Part shown: positions 6,602 to 13,274 of the stretch, piece by piece
How positions within the stretch are numbered: the stretch's first letter is position 1
Layout: each line of letters begins with the position of its first letter
Origin: Porticoccus sp047635255
Lineage (GTDB): Bacteria; Pseudomonadota; Gammaproteobacteria; Pseudomonadales; Porticoccaceae
Assembly: GCA_047635255.1 (NCBI GenBank)
Contig: JBLIIR010000035.1
Location: forward strand, 1-13,346
Direction: 5' to 3'
Length of the DNA stretch: 13,346 nucleotides
Translations under genes and position numbers: made by a program
Notes under the pieces: model-generated
Told to the model about the DNA's origin: nothing
What the model saw: the letters and a program-made list of their open reading frames with translations, nothing else
Databases searched by the model: none

Positions 6602-7207
6602 ATGTCTAACAACCTTTTATTCAATAAAGCTGAGTTTTTGCTTAGTGCGCCTTCTATCAAGCAGGCTCCAGACGATACGGGAAAAGAGGTCGCTTTTGCA
6701 GGACGATCAAACGCTGGAAAATCAAGCGCCATTAACACTCTAACAAACAACAAAAAATTAGCTCGCACCAGCAAAACTCCAGGTCGAACACAGCTGCTCA
6801 ATTTCTTTTCCTTAAGCGGAGACTGTCGTTTAGTGGATCTGCCAGGCTATGGATTTGCTAAAGTTCCCAAAGCAATAAAACAAGCATGGGACCGCAATCT
6901 TGCTGTCTATCTCCAAGAAAGACAATCCCTTAAAGGGTTAGTCATGTTAATGGATATTCGCCACCCGCTTCAGCCATACGACTGGCAGATGGTTCGATGG
7001 GCTTCAGCATCCAGCATGCCAATACATCTATTATTAACAAAATCAGACAAATTAAAAACAGGGCCCGCTAAAAGCACCCTGCTAAAAGTAAAGCAGGAGC
7101 TCGCAAAAGAGAGCTTGGTAGATCATCTCTCTTTGCAGACTTTTTCGTCTCTCAAAAAAGAGGGTCTTAGTGAACTCAATGAGCGCCTAGAAGTATGGCT
7201 AACATAA
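6602..7207 (+). CDS. engB: Ribosome biogenesis GTPase EngB (YsxC/YihA)
   Basis: Cytoplasmic TRAFAC-class GTPase needed for large ribosomal subunit assembly and usually essential. The 201-residue protein carries the complete motif set. G1 is GRSNAGKSS (34-42), the G2 region is TPGRTQLLNFF with the switch threonine, G3 is DLPGYG (79-84), G4 is TKSD (146-149), and G5 is FSSLKKEG (181-188). An AGGT seven to eight bases before the ATG supports the start. It is transcribed divergently from cytochrome c4 and convergently toward polA; the latter pairing matches E. coli yihA and Pseudomonas. A hairpin follows the stop, but its T tract is on the other strand, so no intrinsic terminator for engB was seen. 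Confidence 0.97.
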   Translation: MSNNLLFNKAEFLLSAPSIKQAPDDTGKEVAFAGRSNAGKSSAINTLTNNKKLARTSKTPGRTQLLNFFSLSGDCRLVDLPGYGFAKVPKAIKQAWDRNLAVYLQERQSLKGLVMLMDIRHPLQPYDWQMVRWASASSMPIHLLLTKSDKLKTGPAKSTLLKVKQELAKESLVDHLSLQTFSSLKKEGLSELNERLEVWLT

Positions 7208-7218
7208 TTTGATGGCAT

Positions 7219-7250
7219 AAAAAAACCCAATCATCGGCGGTGACTGGGTT
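7219..7250 (-). terminator. Intrinsic terminator of the small RNA (and possibly polA)
   Basis: Read on the minus strand, AACCCAGTC (7250-7242) pairs with GATTGGGTT (7232-7224), nine pairs including one G-U; the loop is ACCGCCGAT, whose end A and T may also pair. The T run spans 7225-7219. The plus strand has no T run after the stem, so it does not serve engB. Confidence 0.8.
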
Positions 7251-7301
7251 ACGCTGTGAGAAGAAGTCTTTCTTGGGGGAAAGCAGAAATATCTATTGCG
7301 T
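7219..7301 (-). ncRNA. Candidate trans-acting small RNA in the polA-engB gap (Spot 42/ErsA position)
   Basis: A free-standing transcription unit of about 80 nt is visible on the minus strand. It has a sigmaE-like promoter (7334-7308), a predicted start near 7301, and a strong intrinsic terminator ending in seven T residues (7225-7219). It contains no ORF with a ribosome-binding site. Within it, CTTTC (7283-7279) and GAAAG (7272-7268) can close a loop CCCCAA, exposing a C-run suited to pairing with Shine-Dalgarno sequences. A pyrimidine-rich single strand (ACTTCTTCTCAC) follows. The slot after polA and facing engB holds Spot 42 in E. coli and the sigma22-dependent ErsA in P. aeruginosa. Synteny, promoter class and C-rich seed fit an ErsA-like RNA better than Spot 42. 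The remaining alternative is that only the polA terminator is real. Confidence 0.6.
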
Positions 7302-7307
7302 ACTTAG

Positions 7308-7334
7308 TTAGATACCTTTAAGCGTTAAAGTTCC
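7308..7334 (-). promoter_or_regulatory. SigmaE/AlgU-type promoter of the small RNA
   Basis: On the minus strand GGAACTT (7334-7328) is followed after 15 bases by TCTAA (7312-7308). These are the extracytoplasmic-stress sigmaE/AlgU elements (GGAACTT and TCTGA/TCTAA). The spacer is one base shorter than the favoured 16. The overlapping sigma70 alternative (TTGCGG, 18 bases, TATCTA) matches only three of six at each element. Confidence 0.55.
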
Positions 7335-7377
7335 GCAAAAAATAAATTATTTTAAAAATATCATCATTTAAGTTTTA

Positions 7378-10104
7378 TTAATGCGCCTCATCCCAGTTAT
7401 CTCCTTTGCCCAAATCAACTAATAGCGGAACACTTAGGTCTGCAACAGCGGACATGCGATTTCTCAGTCCATCAATTATCATATCAACTTCGGACTCCGG
7501 GACTTCTAAAACAAGCTCATCATGCACCTGCATAATCATTTTAGATCTTAATCCAGCAGCAGCCAACCAAGAATCTACATCTATCATCGCCAATTTTATA
7601 ATGTCTGCAGCCGTCCCTTGCATAGGGGCATTTATTGCTGTCCGTTCTGCTGCCTGTCTTCTCATTCCATTACTCGAGTTAATTTCTGGCAAATACAGCC
7701 TGCGGCCAAACAAGGTTTCTACGCAACCTTTTTCAGCAGCGGTTCTGCGAGTATTGTCCATGTAATCCTTAACGCCCGGGTAGCGAGCAAAATACTTATC
7801 TATATATTCTTGGGCCTGATGTCGACCAATATGCAGCTGTCGTCCCAGACCAAAAGCTGACATGCCATATATTAAGCCAAAATTTATAGCTTTTGCGCTT
7901 CGTCGTTGGTCTGTGGTCACTTTATCCAAAGCTACGCCAAATACTTCAGCAGCTGTTGCTTGGTGGACATCTAGTCCTTGCAAAAATGCATCAGTTAAAC
8001 CTTTGTCTCCAGACAAATGAGCCATTATTCGAAGCTCTATTTGAGAGTAATCTGCAGCTAATATTTGAGAGCCCGTGGGGGCAATGAATGCCTGACGAAT
8101 TCTTCTTCCTTCTGCTGTCCGTATAGGGATATTTTGCAAATTGGGGTCTGATGATGACAGCCTGCCCGTCGCAGTGACAGCCTGATGATAAGAGGTATGA
8201 ATACGTCCAGTAACAGGGCTGATCATCTTTGGTAGCTTGTCCGCATAAGTGGACTTTAGTTTAGATAAGGTTCGATGTTCTAATAATATTTTTGGCAATG
8301 GATAATCTAGCGCTAGTTCTGTCAGCACCTCCTCCTTTGTAGATGGCGCACCCTTCGCAGTTTTCTTTAAAATCGGAATATTAAGTTTTTCAAACAGAAC
8401 TTCGCCCAACTGCTTTGGGGATGCCAAATTAAATTTTTCTCCCGCTAGCTGATACGCCTCTTTCTCTATTTCTTCAAGCCTAATCCCCAGCTCTTGACTC
8501 TGATCATTAAGCAGCTTGGCATCCACCAATGCTCCGTTTCTTTCCATACGAGAAAGTACTGGTATCAAAGGGATTTCGATTGCGTTAAACACATGCAATA
8601 GGCCTTCTTGCTTTTTCAACATGGGGAAAATAGCTTGATGTAAGCGCAAGGTAACATCTGCATCCTCTGCGGCATAAGGTGCCGCGGTTTCGATCGGCAC
8701 CTGATTAAAGGTCAATTGACCTACACCTTTGCCCACAACATCTTCGAAGTGAATCGTCTTTTCTTCCAAATATTTTAAAGCCAGGCTGTCCATGTCATGG
8801 CGGCTTCCTATCGAACTGATCGCGTAAGATTCAAGCATGGTGTCAAACTTAATTCCCGACAAAGTAATCCCGTAATTCCCAAGAACGTTCATGTCATATT
8901 TGAGATTTTGGCCTACTTTAAAGGCGGAGGGATTCTCTAAAAGAGGCTTAATTTTCTGTAAAACTTGCTCTCGGTTCAGCTGCTCCGGAGCACCCAAGTA
9001 ATCATGGGCCAAAGGAACATAAGCAGCCTCATAAGGCGTCACAGAAAATGATAGGCCAACGATTTTGGCCTGCATATAATCTAAGCTTGTTGTTTCCGTA
9101 TCAAAAGAAAAATATTCCGCTAGCTTCATTTTTTCTAACCAGCTATCAAGCTGATCTTCCGAATAAATAATCTGGTAATTTTTTTCTTTAGGCTCAATAA
9201 GAGCTGTCGAGTTACCACGCTGTTCCTTATCAATTGCTAATTCGTTAGCCCATGTTTTGAGCTCTAGTTTATTGAACCAAAGCAGAAGCTTATCGTTGTC
9301 TGGCTCGACATTGACCAAGTCATCTAGTGTTTGCTCTAACTGGACATTTATTTTTATAGTTGCCAGCTTATATGAGAGATCTGCTAATTCTTTATGCTCT
9401 AGCATCTTGTCTGGTATATTTTTTGCGCCGCGAAATTCTAGGTCCGCTATTTTTTTAACATCCTTATAAATATCAGCAAACCCGCCAATGCCTTGTAATA
9501 TCGCTAATGCTGTTTTTTCACCCACACCAGGGACCCCTGGTATGTTGTCTGACTTGTCGCCCACAAGCGCTAGATAATCAATAATTAATTCTGGAGGGAT
9601 TCCAAACTTATCAACTACACCCTGTCTATCCATGTGCGTGTTGGTCATAGTGTTAATCAGACTGACGTATGGTCCGACCAGCTGGGCCATGTCTTTGTCG
9701 CCGGTAGAAATCACCACATTGCGTTGTTGAGAGGCTGCCTCTACCGCCAGTGTGCCTATAACATCGTCTGCTTCAACACCATCAATAATTAGCATAGGCA
9801 GGCCCATAGCTTCTATGATTTTATGAATGGGTTCAATTTGAAGGCGTAGATCGTCTGGCATAGGCGGCCTGTGTGACTTATATTCTACATAGAGGTCATC
9901 TCTGAAAGTTTTCCCTTTGGCATCAAAAATCACGACGATTGGACTATCCGGAAAATCTTTCATCATCCGGCGCATCATTGCAATCACACCCTTGACTGCA
10001 CCAGTAGGATGCCCCGAAGATGTTACTAATGGCGGTAACGCATGAAATGCTCGATAAAGATAAGAAGATCCATCCACCAGAATTAGTGGTGCTTTATTTT
10101 TCAT
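7378..10104 (-). CDS. polA: DNA polymerase I, three-domain form
   Basis: Repair and Okazaki-fragment polymerase. At 908 residues it is close to E. coli Pol I (928), and all three domains look active. The 5'-3' nuclease (1 to about 290) has DGSSYLYRAFHA, GVEADDVIGTLA, STGDKDMAQL and GDKSDNIPGVPGVGEKTA. The 3'-5' proofreading domain keeps Asp335/Glu337 in FDTETTSLD, Asp404 in NLKYDMNVL, and Tyr477/Asp481 in YAAEDADV. The polymerase domain has motif A DYSQIELR (Asp685), motif B RRSAKAINFGLIYG (Lys738), and motif C VHDELVLEV with the catalytic acid pair at 862-863. The ribosome-binding site is poor (GAGCAG). It starts 31 bases below znuA on the same strand with no clear promoter or terminator between them. 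Confidence 0.98.
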   Translation of the reverse strand: MKNKAPLILVDGSSYLYRAFHALPPLVTSSGHPTGAVKGVIAMMRRMMKDFPDSPIVVIFDAKGKTFRDDLYVEYKSHRPPMPDDLRLQIEPIHKIIEAMGLPMLIIDGVEADDVIGTLAVEAASQQRNVVISTGDKDMAQLVGPYVSLINTMTNTHMDRQGVVDKFGIPPELIIDYLALVGDKSDNIPGVPGVGEKTALAILQGIGGFADIYKDVKKIADLEFRGAKNIPDKMLEHKELADLSYKLATIKINVQLEQTLDDLVNVEPDNDKLLLWFNKLELKTWANELAIDKEQRGNSTALIEPKEKNYQIIYSEDQLDSWLEKMKLAEYFSFDTETTSLDYMQAKIVGLSFSVTPYEAAYVPLAHDYLGAPEQLNREQVLQKIKPLLENPSAFKVGQNLKYDMNVLGNYGITLSGIKFDTMLESYAISSIGSRHDMDSLALKYLEEKTIHFEDVVGKGVGQLTFNQVPIETAAPYAAEDADVTLRLHQAIFPMLKKQEGLLHVFNAIEIPLIPVLSRMERNGALVDAKLLNDQSQELGIRLEEIEKEAYQLAGEKFNLASPKQLGEVLFEKLNIPILKKTAKGAPSTKEEVLTELALDYPLPKILLEHRTLSKLKSTYADKLPKMISPVTGRIHTSYHQAVTATGRLSSSDPNLQNIPIRTAEGRRIRQAFIAPTGSQILAADYSQIELRIMAHLSGDKGLTDAFLQGLDVHQATAAEVFGVALDKVTTDQRRSAKAINFGLIYGMSAFGLGRQLHIGRHQAQEYIDKYFARYPGVKDYMDNTRRTAAEKGCVETLFGRRLYLPEINSSNGMRRQAAERTAINAPMQGTAADIIKLAMIDVDSWLAAAGLRSKMIMQVHDELVLEVPESEVDMIIDGLRNRMSAVADLSVPLLVDLGKGDNWDEAH

Positions 10105-10135
10105 GAGCTGCTCGGCTGTGTCTAGAAATTTTATT

Positions 10136-11062
10136 CTACTCTAAACAGGTTAGAACTGTTGCAGAAAAATCATTGAAAAATTCTATATAGCTATCTTGCC
10201 CTAAAGAAACGTTACGGCCCATTACGTCTAGCTCTCTAGAGCTTAATTCGAATTTTTCAGCCAACTGATCTGCAATTTTATTATTTCTCTGAGGGTAAGT
10301 AAAAATACAAGTAGCATTAACACTTAATGTCTCGAGCCTGGCTCTGTGTCGCGCAGTAATCGAGACGCTCTCCATTACATCGATTATTCCTAGCTGGCGA
10401 AGCCCGTAATGCTCTATAAAATGCCCATATCCATCATGTTCAACTATAAAGCCTCTTTCTTTAACTTGTCTAAATTTTTCTTTTAGCTCTCCATCCATAG
10501 CCTTAAGCAACACAGAGAATATGTCGACATTTTGTTCGAAAACAGCCTTATATTCAGGATATCGATGACTCAAAATGCGCTTAAGCTCGCTTACTACCTG
10601 TAGACTATTTTCTGGATTTAACCATAAATGAGGATCCAAATTATATAGGTTGCTATCTTGTCCCTCTGCTACTAAAGAATGATAGTTTTTATGGTTATGC
10701 GTATCCTCTTGGTGCCCTAAAATGTTCGTTTCAGGCCACCGGATGTTATTTAATGTCGTTAGCTGAATGACGTTGGCTGATGGATAGTTTTCAACTGCCT
10801 TAGACAGATGGCTTTCAAGTCCTGGGCCGACCCAAACAAAAAAATCTGCACTTCTAATTGCTCTGATATCTGAAAATTTAAGCTTATAGTCATGGGGGGA
10901 GACATTGCCTGAGAGTAGCACTTCTACAGGAATCTCATCGCCTACAACTGCTTTGATTAGCATGGCGACAGGTTTGATTGAGGTCATTATGGTGGGGCCC
11001 GCTGAAGCCGCCAAAGGAATATATATTAGAGCAAAGAGAATGGTGCTAAAAAATTTAATCAT
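10136..11062 (-). CDS. znuA: Periplasmic zinc-binding protein ZnuA
   Basis: Substrate-binding protein of the ZnuABC zinc importer. Starting at ATG 11062 it has 308 residues and opens with a clean signal peptide (MIKFF to LAASAG). An upstream TTG at 11077 would add five residues but has no ribosome-binding site. In the longer numbering, zinc-ligand histidines are expected at His62 (SPHDYKL), His150 (NLDPHLWLNP) and His214 (VEHDGYGHF). A modest His-rich loop, GHQEDTHNHKNYH (121-133), sits where ZnuA proteins carry their zinc-capturing loop. Cys257 and Cys311 match the E. coli ZnuA disulfide pair. The gene is divergent from zur-znuCB and has a Zur-like box 23-43 bases before its ATG, so repression by zinc-loaded Zur is expected. 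A manganese-binding homologue is less likely given the His-rich loop and neighbours. Confidence 0.95.
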   Translation of the reverse strand: MIKFFSTILFALIYIPLAASAGPTIMTSIKPVAMLIKAVVGDEIPVEVLLSGNVSPHDYKLKFSDIRAIRSADFFVWVGPGLESHLSKAVENYPSANVIQLTTLNNIRWPETNILGHQEDTHNHKNYHSLVAEGQDSNLYNLDPHLWLNPENSLQVVSELKRILSHRYPEYKAVFEQNVDIFSVLLKAMDGELKEKFRQVKERGFIVEHDGYGHFIEHYGLRQLGIIDVMESVSITARHRARLETLSVNATCIFTYPQRNNKIADQLAEKFELSSRELDVMGRNVSLGQDSYIEFFNDFSATVLTCLE

Positions 11063-11084
11063 CTTACTTTTTACCAAGAAATTA

Positions 11085-11105
11085 AGTTGTTATAATATAC
11101 TATTA
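11085..11105. promoter_or_regulatory. Zur-like operator near znuA
   Basis: Centred on GTTATAATATAC (11089-11100), it matches about 15 of the 20 specified positions of the E. coli-type Zur palindrome (AAATGTTATA-N-TATAACATTT). It lies 23-43 bases upstream of the znuA ATG, over the likely promoter. Confidence 0.65.
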
Positions 11106-11140
11106 TTTTTTTATAAACTGAAACTAATCGTACAAAATTT

Positions 11141-11172
11141 TTATTATAAAATATAAACATATTTTATAATAA
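11141..11172. repeat. Perfect palindrome, 14-bp arms, between znuA and zur
   Basis: TTATTATAAAATAT (11141-11154) and ATATTTTATAATAA (11159-11172) are perfect inverted repeats around AAAC. All arm bases are A or T. It lies between the two Zur-like boxes and contains a TATAAT (11165-11170) that could be the zur -10. It could be a further regulator site or an AT cruciform; it does not fit the Zur consensus spacing well. Confidence 0.7.
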
Positions 11173-11190
11173 TGATATAAGATAACATCT
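11170..11190. promoter_or_regulatory. Zur-like operator near zur
   Basis: The core TGATATAAGATAACAT (11173-11188) matches the E. coli-type Zur box at about 16 of 20 specified positions over 21 bases. It begins at the end of a TATAAT (11165-11170) and would cover the zur start point, implying autoregulation of zur-znuCB. A second inverted repeat, ATAACA-TCT-TGTTAT (11182-11196), overlaps it. Confidence 0.6.
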
Positions 11191-11217
11191 TGTTATATAA
11201 TATTCAGGAATTCAAAC

Positions 11218-11718
11218 GTGCTAACATATTCTCGTCTTGCCTATCAATCTCATGATCATCAGCGGTGTGTGGAAACTGCGTTAGAAAAGGCTAGGGTGTT
11301 ATGCGAGAAGCGTCATATCAGGCTAACTCCTATTCGAAAAGCTGTGCTTAAAACCATTTGGACAAGCCACCAACCATTAGGAGCTTATGATGTTGTAGAC
11401 AATTTAGCTTTGAATTTGCATACGGGTAAGCGCATCAAAGCACCCACAGTATATCGCGCTATTGAATTTCTTCTTAATCTTGGACTTATTCATCGAATTG
11501 CCTCACTCAATGCTTATATTGGTCGCTCATTTCCCGAAAAAGAGCATAATGATTTTTTTCTTATCTGTCGAATATGCCGTGCAACTGCAGAATGCAACAC
11601 TGAACAGATAGGTGATATTATTTTACATGCAGCGGAGCGGGTTGGCTTTCAGGTAGAGCTACAAGTAATTGAAGTAAATGGACTTTGTCCAAGGTGTCAG
11701 CAGGAGAAAGCATCATGA
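11218..11718 (+). CDS. zur: Zinc uptake regulator Zur, Fur family
   Basis: Dimeric DNA-binding repressor that shuts off znuA and znuCB when zinc is plentiful. The 166-residue protein has the N-terminal winged helix (about 20-90, with RLTPIRKAVL and the recognition segment KAPTVYRAIEFLL) and a C-terminal dimerisation domain. Structural zinc cysteines are in CRIC (117, 120) and CPRC (157, 160). Relative to E. coli Zur, regulatory ligands His77, His96 and Glu111 correspond to His92, His110 and Glu125. The position of Cys88 is Arg103 (codon CGC) in NAYIGRSF, an unusual change. Start is GTG, supported by AGGA eight bases upstream. It overlaps znuC by four bases (ATGA). The neighbours make Zur rather than Fur firm. 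Confidence 0.95.
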   Translation: MLTYSRLAYQSHDHQRCVETALEKARVLCEKRHIRLTPIRKAVLKTIWTSHQPLGAYDVVDNLALNLHTGKRIKAPTVYRAIEFLLNLGLIHRIASLNAYIGRSFPEKEHNDFFLICRICRATAECNTEQIGDIILHAAERVGFQVELQVIEVNGLCPRCQQEKAS

Positions 11719-12488
11719 CCCCTCCCCTCATCAAGCTTAATAGCATTAGCAAATATTTTAACGGCAACAAGGTTTTATCTTCAGTGGACCTAACTATCAA
11801 CCAAGGACAAATTATTTCTCTCATTGGCCCAAACGGGGCCGGCAAAACCACTCTGGTCAAAATTGTACTGGGTCTTATACATACTGACGAGGGAGTAATT
11901 GCTCGTTCGCCTGACCTGCGCATAGGGTATATGCCGCAAAAGCTCCATATTGATCCCACCATGCCAATCACTCTTGAGAGGTTCTTAAATCTAACCGAAA
12001 AAAACAAGAAACTATGCGCTGATGTTTTAGACGACGTGGGGATCATTCAGCTCTTACGCTGCCCCCTGTCATCCTTATCGGGCGGGGAGATGCAAAGAGC
12101 CCTCTTGGCGCGGGCCATTCTTCACAAGCCAAATTTTTTAGTGCTCGATGAGCCTGTCCAGGGTGTTGATGTGGTGGGACAAGAGGCCCTATACAAGCTC
12201 ATTAGCGAGCTACATGGCAGACTAAATTGCGCGGTGCTTATGGTTTCTCATGATCTCCACCTGGTGATGTCCTCAACCAACGAGGTGATCTGCTTAAATC
12301 AACATGTCTGTTGCCATGGCCACCCTGATCAGGTTAGCAGAAATCCAGCATTTATTGAGATTTTTGGAACCAAAACGACCGCATACAAAACATACACTCA
12401 TCACCATGATCACCAGCATGGTCTACACGGGGAAGTAAAACAATCCAGTATGTCAGAACAATATGTGCCTGGGTGCAGCCATGATTGA
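11715..12488 (+). CDS. znuC: Zinc ABC transporter ATP-binding protein ZnuC
   Basis: Cytoplasmic ATPase that drives zinc import through ZnuB. The 257-residue protein has Walker A GPNGAGKTT (38-46), Q-loop Gln75 in GYMPQKL, signature LSGGEMQRALLARA (121-134), Walker B FLVLDEP (141-147) and switch His179 in MVSHDLH. The tail carries a His-rich stretch, THHHDHQHGLHG (228-239), common in ZnuC proteins and probably zinc-binding. I use the ATG at 11715, with AGGAG eight bases upstream and a four-base overlap with zur. A TTG 30 bases upstream is open but has no such support. The 3' end overlaps znuB by eight bases, so the three genes are translationally coupled. Confidence 0.96.
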   Translation: MTPPLIKLNSISKYFNGNKVLSSVDLTINQGQIISLIGPNGAGKTTLVKIVLGLIHTDEGVIARSPDLRIGYMPQKLHIDPTMPITLERFLNLTEKNKKLCADVLDDVGIIQLLRCPLSSLSGGEMQRALLARAILHKPNFLVLDEPVQGVDVVGQEALYKLISELHGRLNCAVLMVSHDLHLVMSSTNEVICLNQHVCCHGHPDQVSRNPAFIEIFGTKTTAYKTYTHHHDHQHGLHGEVKQSSMSEQYVPGCSHD

Positions 12489-13263
12489 TGTTCTTCTTTA
12501 TGCGTTTCTAGCCGGCGTAGGGGTTGCTATTGTTACTGGGCCACTTGGAGCGTTTATTGTCTGGCGACGCATGGCTTATTTTGGTGATACATTGGCCCAC
12601 TCTTCATTACTAGGGGTCGCACTTGGCCTGCTGCTTGCGGTCAATCCTACTATATCTGTAATTGTCACCTGCCTAATATTTGCATTGGTGCTGGTCGTCT
12701 TGCAGCAACAAAAAAATCTTGCTTCTGACACCTTGCTAGGAATTATTTCTCATACCTCTTTAGCTATTGGGTTAATCGCAATAGCACTAATGCCAGACAT
12801 AAGGGTTGATCTTTTGAGCCTACTGTTTGGAGATTTATTAACAGTTAATGCAAGTGACGTGATTACCATATATATGGTCAGCGCTATTGCAATGTTTTTA
12901 CTGCTCAAGCTGTGGAACCCATTATTAGCTATCACTATTGATGAAGAGCTAGCGCAAGTTGAAGGAATACGCTTCAAGACAGTACGAACAGCCTTCATGC
13001 TTATCATTGCTTTAGAGATTGCAGTCGCCATGAAGGTAGTAGGGGTGCTGTTAATTACTGCCTTGCTCATCATACCTGCAGCTACAGCAAGGAATTTTTC
13101 TAAGACACCCGAACAAATGGCTTTTTTGGCCAGCCTAGTGGGTTGCTTAGCAGTGATTTTAGGCTTAGCCAGCTCATGGTATATAGACACGCCTGCAGGA
13201 CCATCTATAGTCCTTAGCGCAGGCCTTCTATTTTTAATCTCTCTCTTTAAGAAAAGCAAATAG
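12481..13263 (+). CDS. znuB: Zinc ABC transporter permease ZnuB
   Basis: Inner-membrane channel subunit of the zinc importer, ABC-3 family. The 260-residue product is almost wholly hydrophobic, with about eight membrane segments (roughly 4-26, 41-53, 57-75, 88-104, 127-143, 171-203, 213-231 and 239-256). Family motifs are visible: GPLGAFIVWRRMAYFGDTLAHSSLLG (20-45), the ATPase-coupling segment TIDEELAQVEG (152-162), and ALLIIPAATARN (194-205). I choose ATG 12481, giving MIDVLLYAFLAG as in other ZnuB proteins, with GGGTG upstream. An ATG at 12463 would add six residues without a ribosome-binding site. It overlaps the znuC end by eight bases. No terminator hairpin was seen after it. Confidence 0.96.
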   Translation: MIDVLLYAFLAGVGVAIVTGPLGAFIVWRRMAYFGDTLAHSSLLGVALGLLLAVNPTISVIVTCLIFALVLVVLQQQKNLASDTLLGIISHTSLAIGLIAIALMPDIRVDLLSLLFGDLLTVNASDVITIYMVSAIAMFLLLKLWNPLLAITIDEELAQVEGIRFKTVRTAFMLIIALEIAVAMKVVGVLLITALLIIPAATARNFSKTPEQMAFLASLVGCLAVILGLASSWYIDTPAGPSIVLSAGLLFLISLFKKSK

Positions 13264-13274
13264 GCCTGTCGCTA

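Noticed and set aside
7224..7250. Terminator for engB on the plus strand
   Set aside because: The stem is symmetrical, but on the plus strand it is followed by ACGCTG, not T residues; the T run belongs to the minus strand only.
7308..7338. Sigma70 promoter for the small RNA (TTGCGG, 18 bases, TATCTA)
   Set aside because: Each element matches only three of six consensus positions, clearly poorer than the overlapping sigmaE-type elements.
7406..7765. 119-codon plus-strand frame inside polA
   Set aside because: It lies opposite the polymerase palm and motif C region of polA, whose coding is certain.
11618..12046. 142-codon minus-strand frame opposite zur and znuC
   Set aside because: It spans the junction of two firm plus-strand genes in translational overlap and shows no family motif.
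12750..13259. 169-codon open frame on the minus strand opposite znuB
   Set aside because: Shadow of znuB: the plus strand encodes a complete permease with family motifs, and the minus frame has no recognisable domain or ribosome-binding site.
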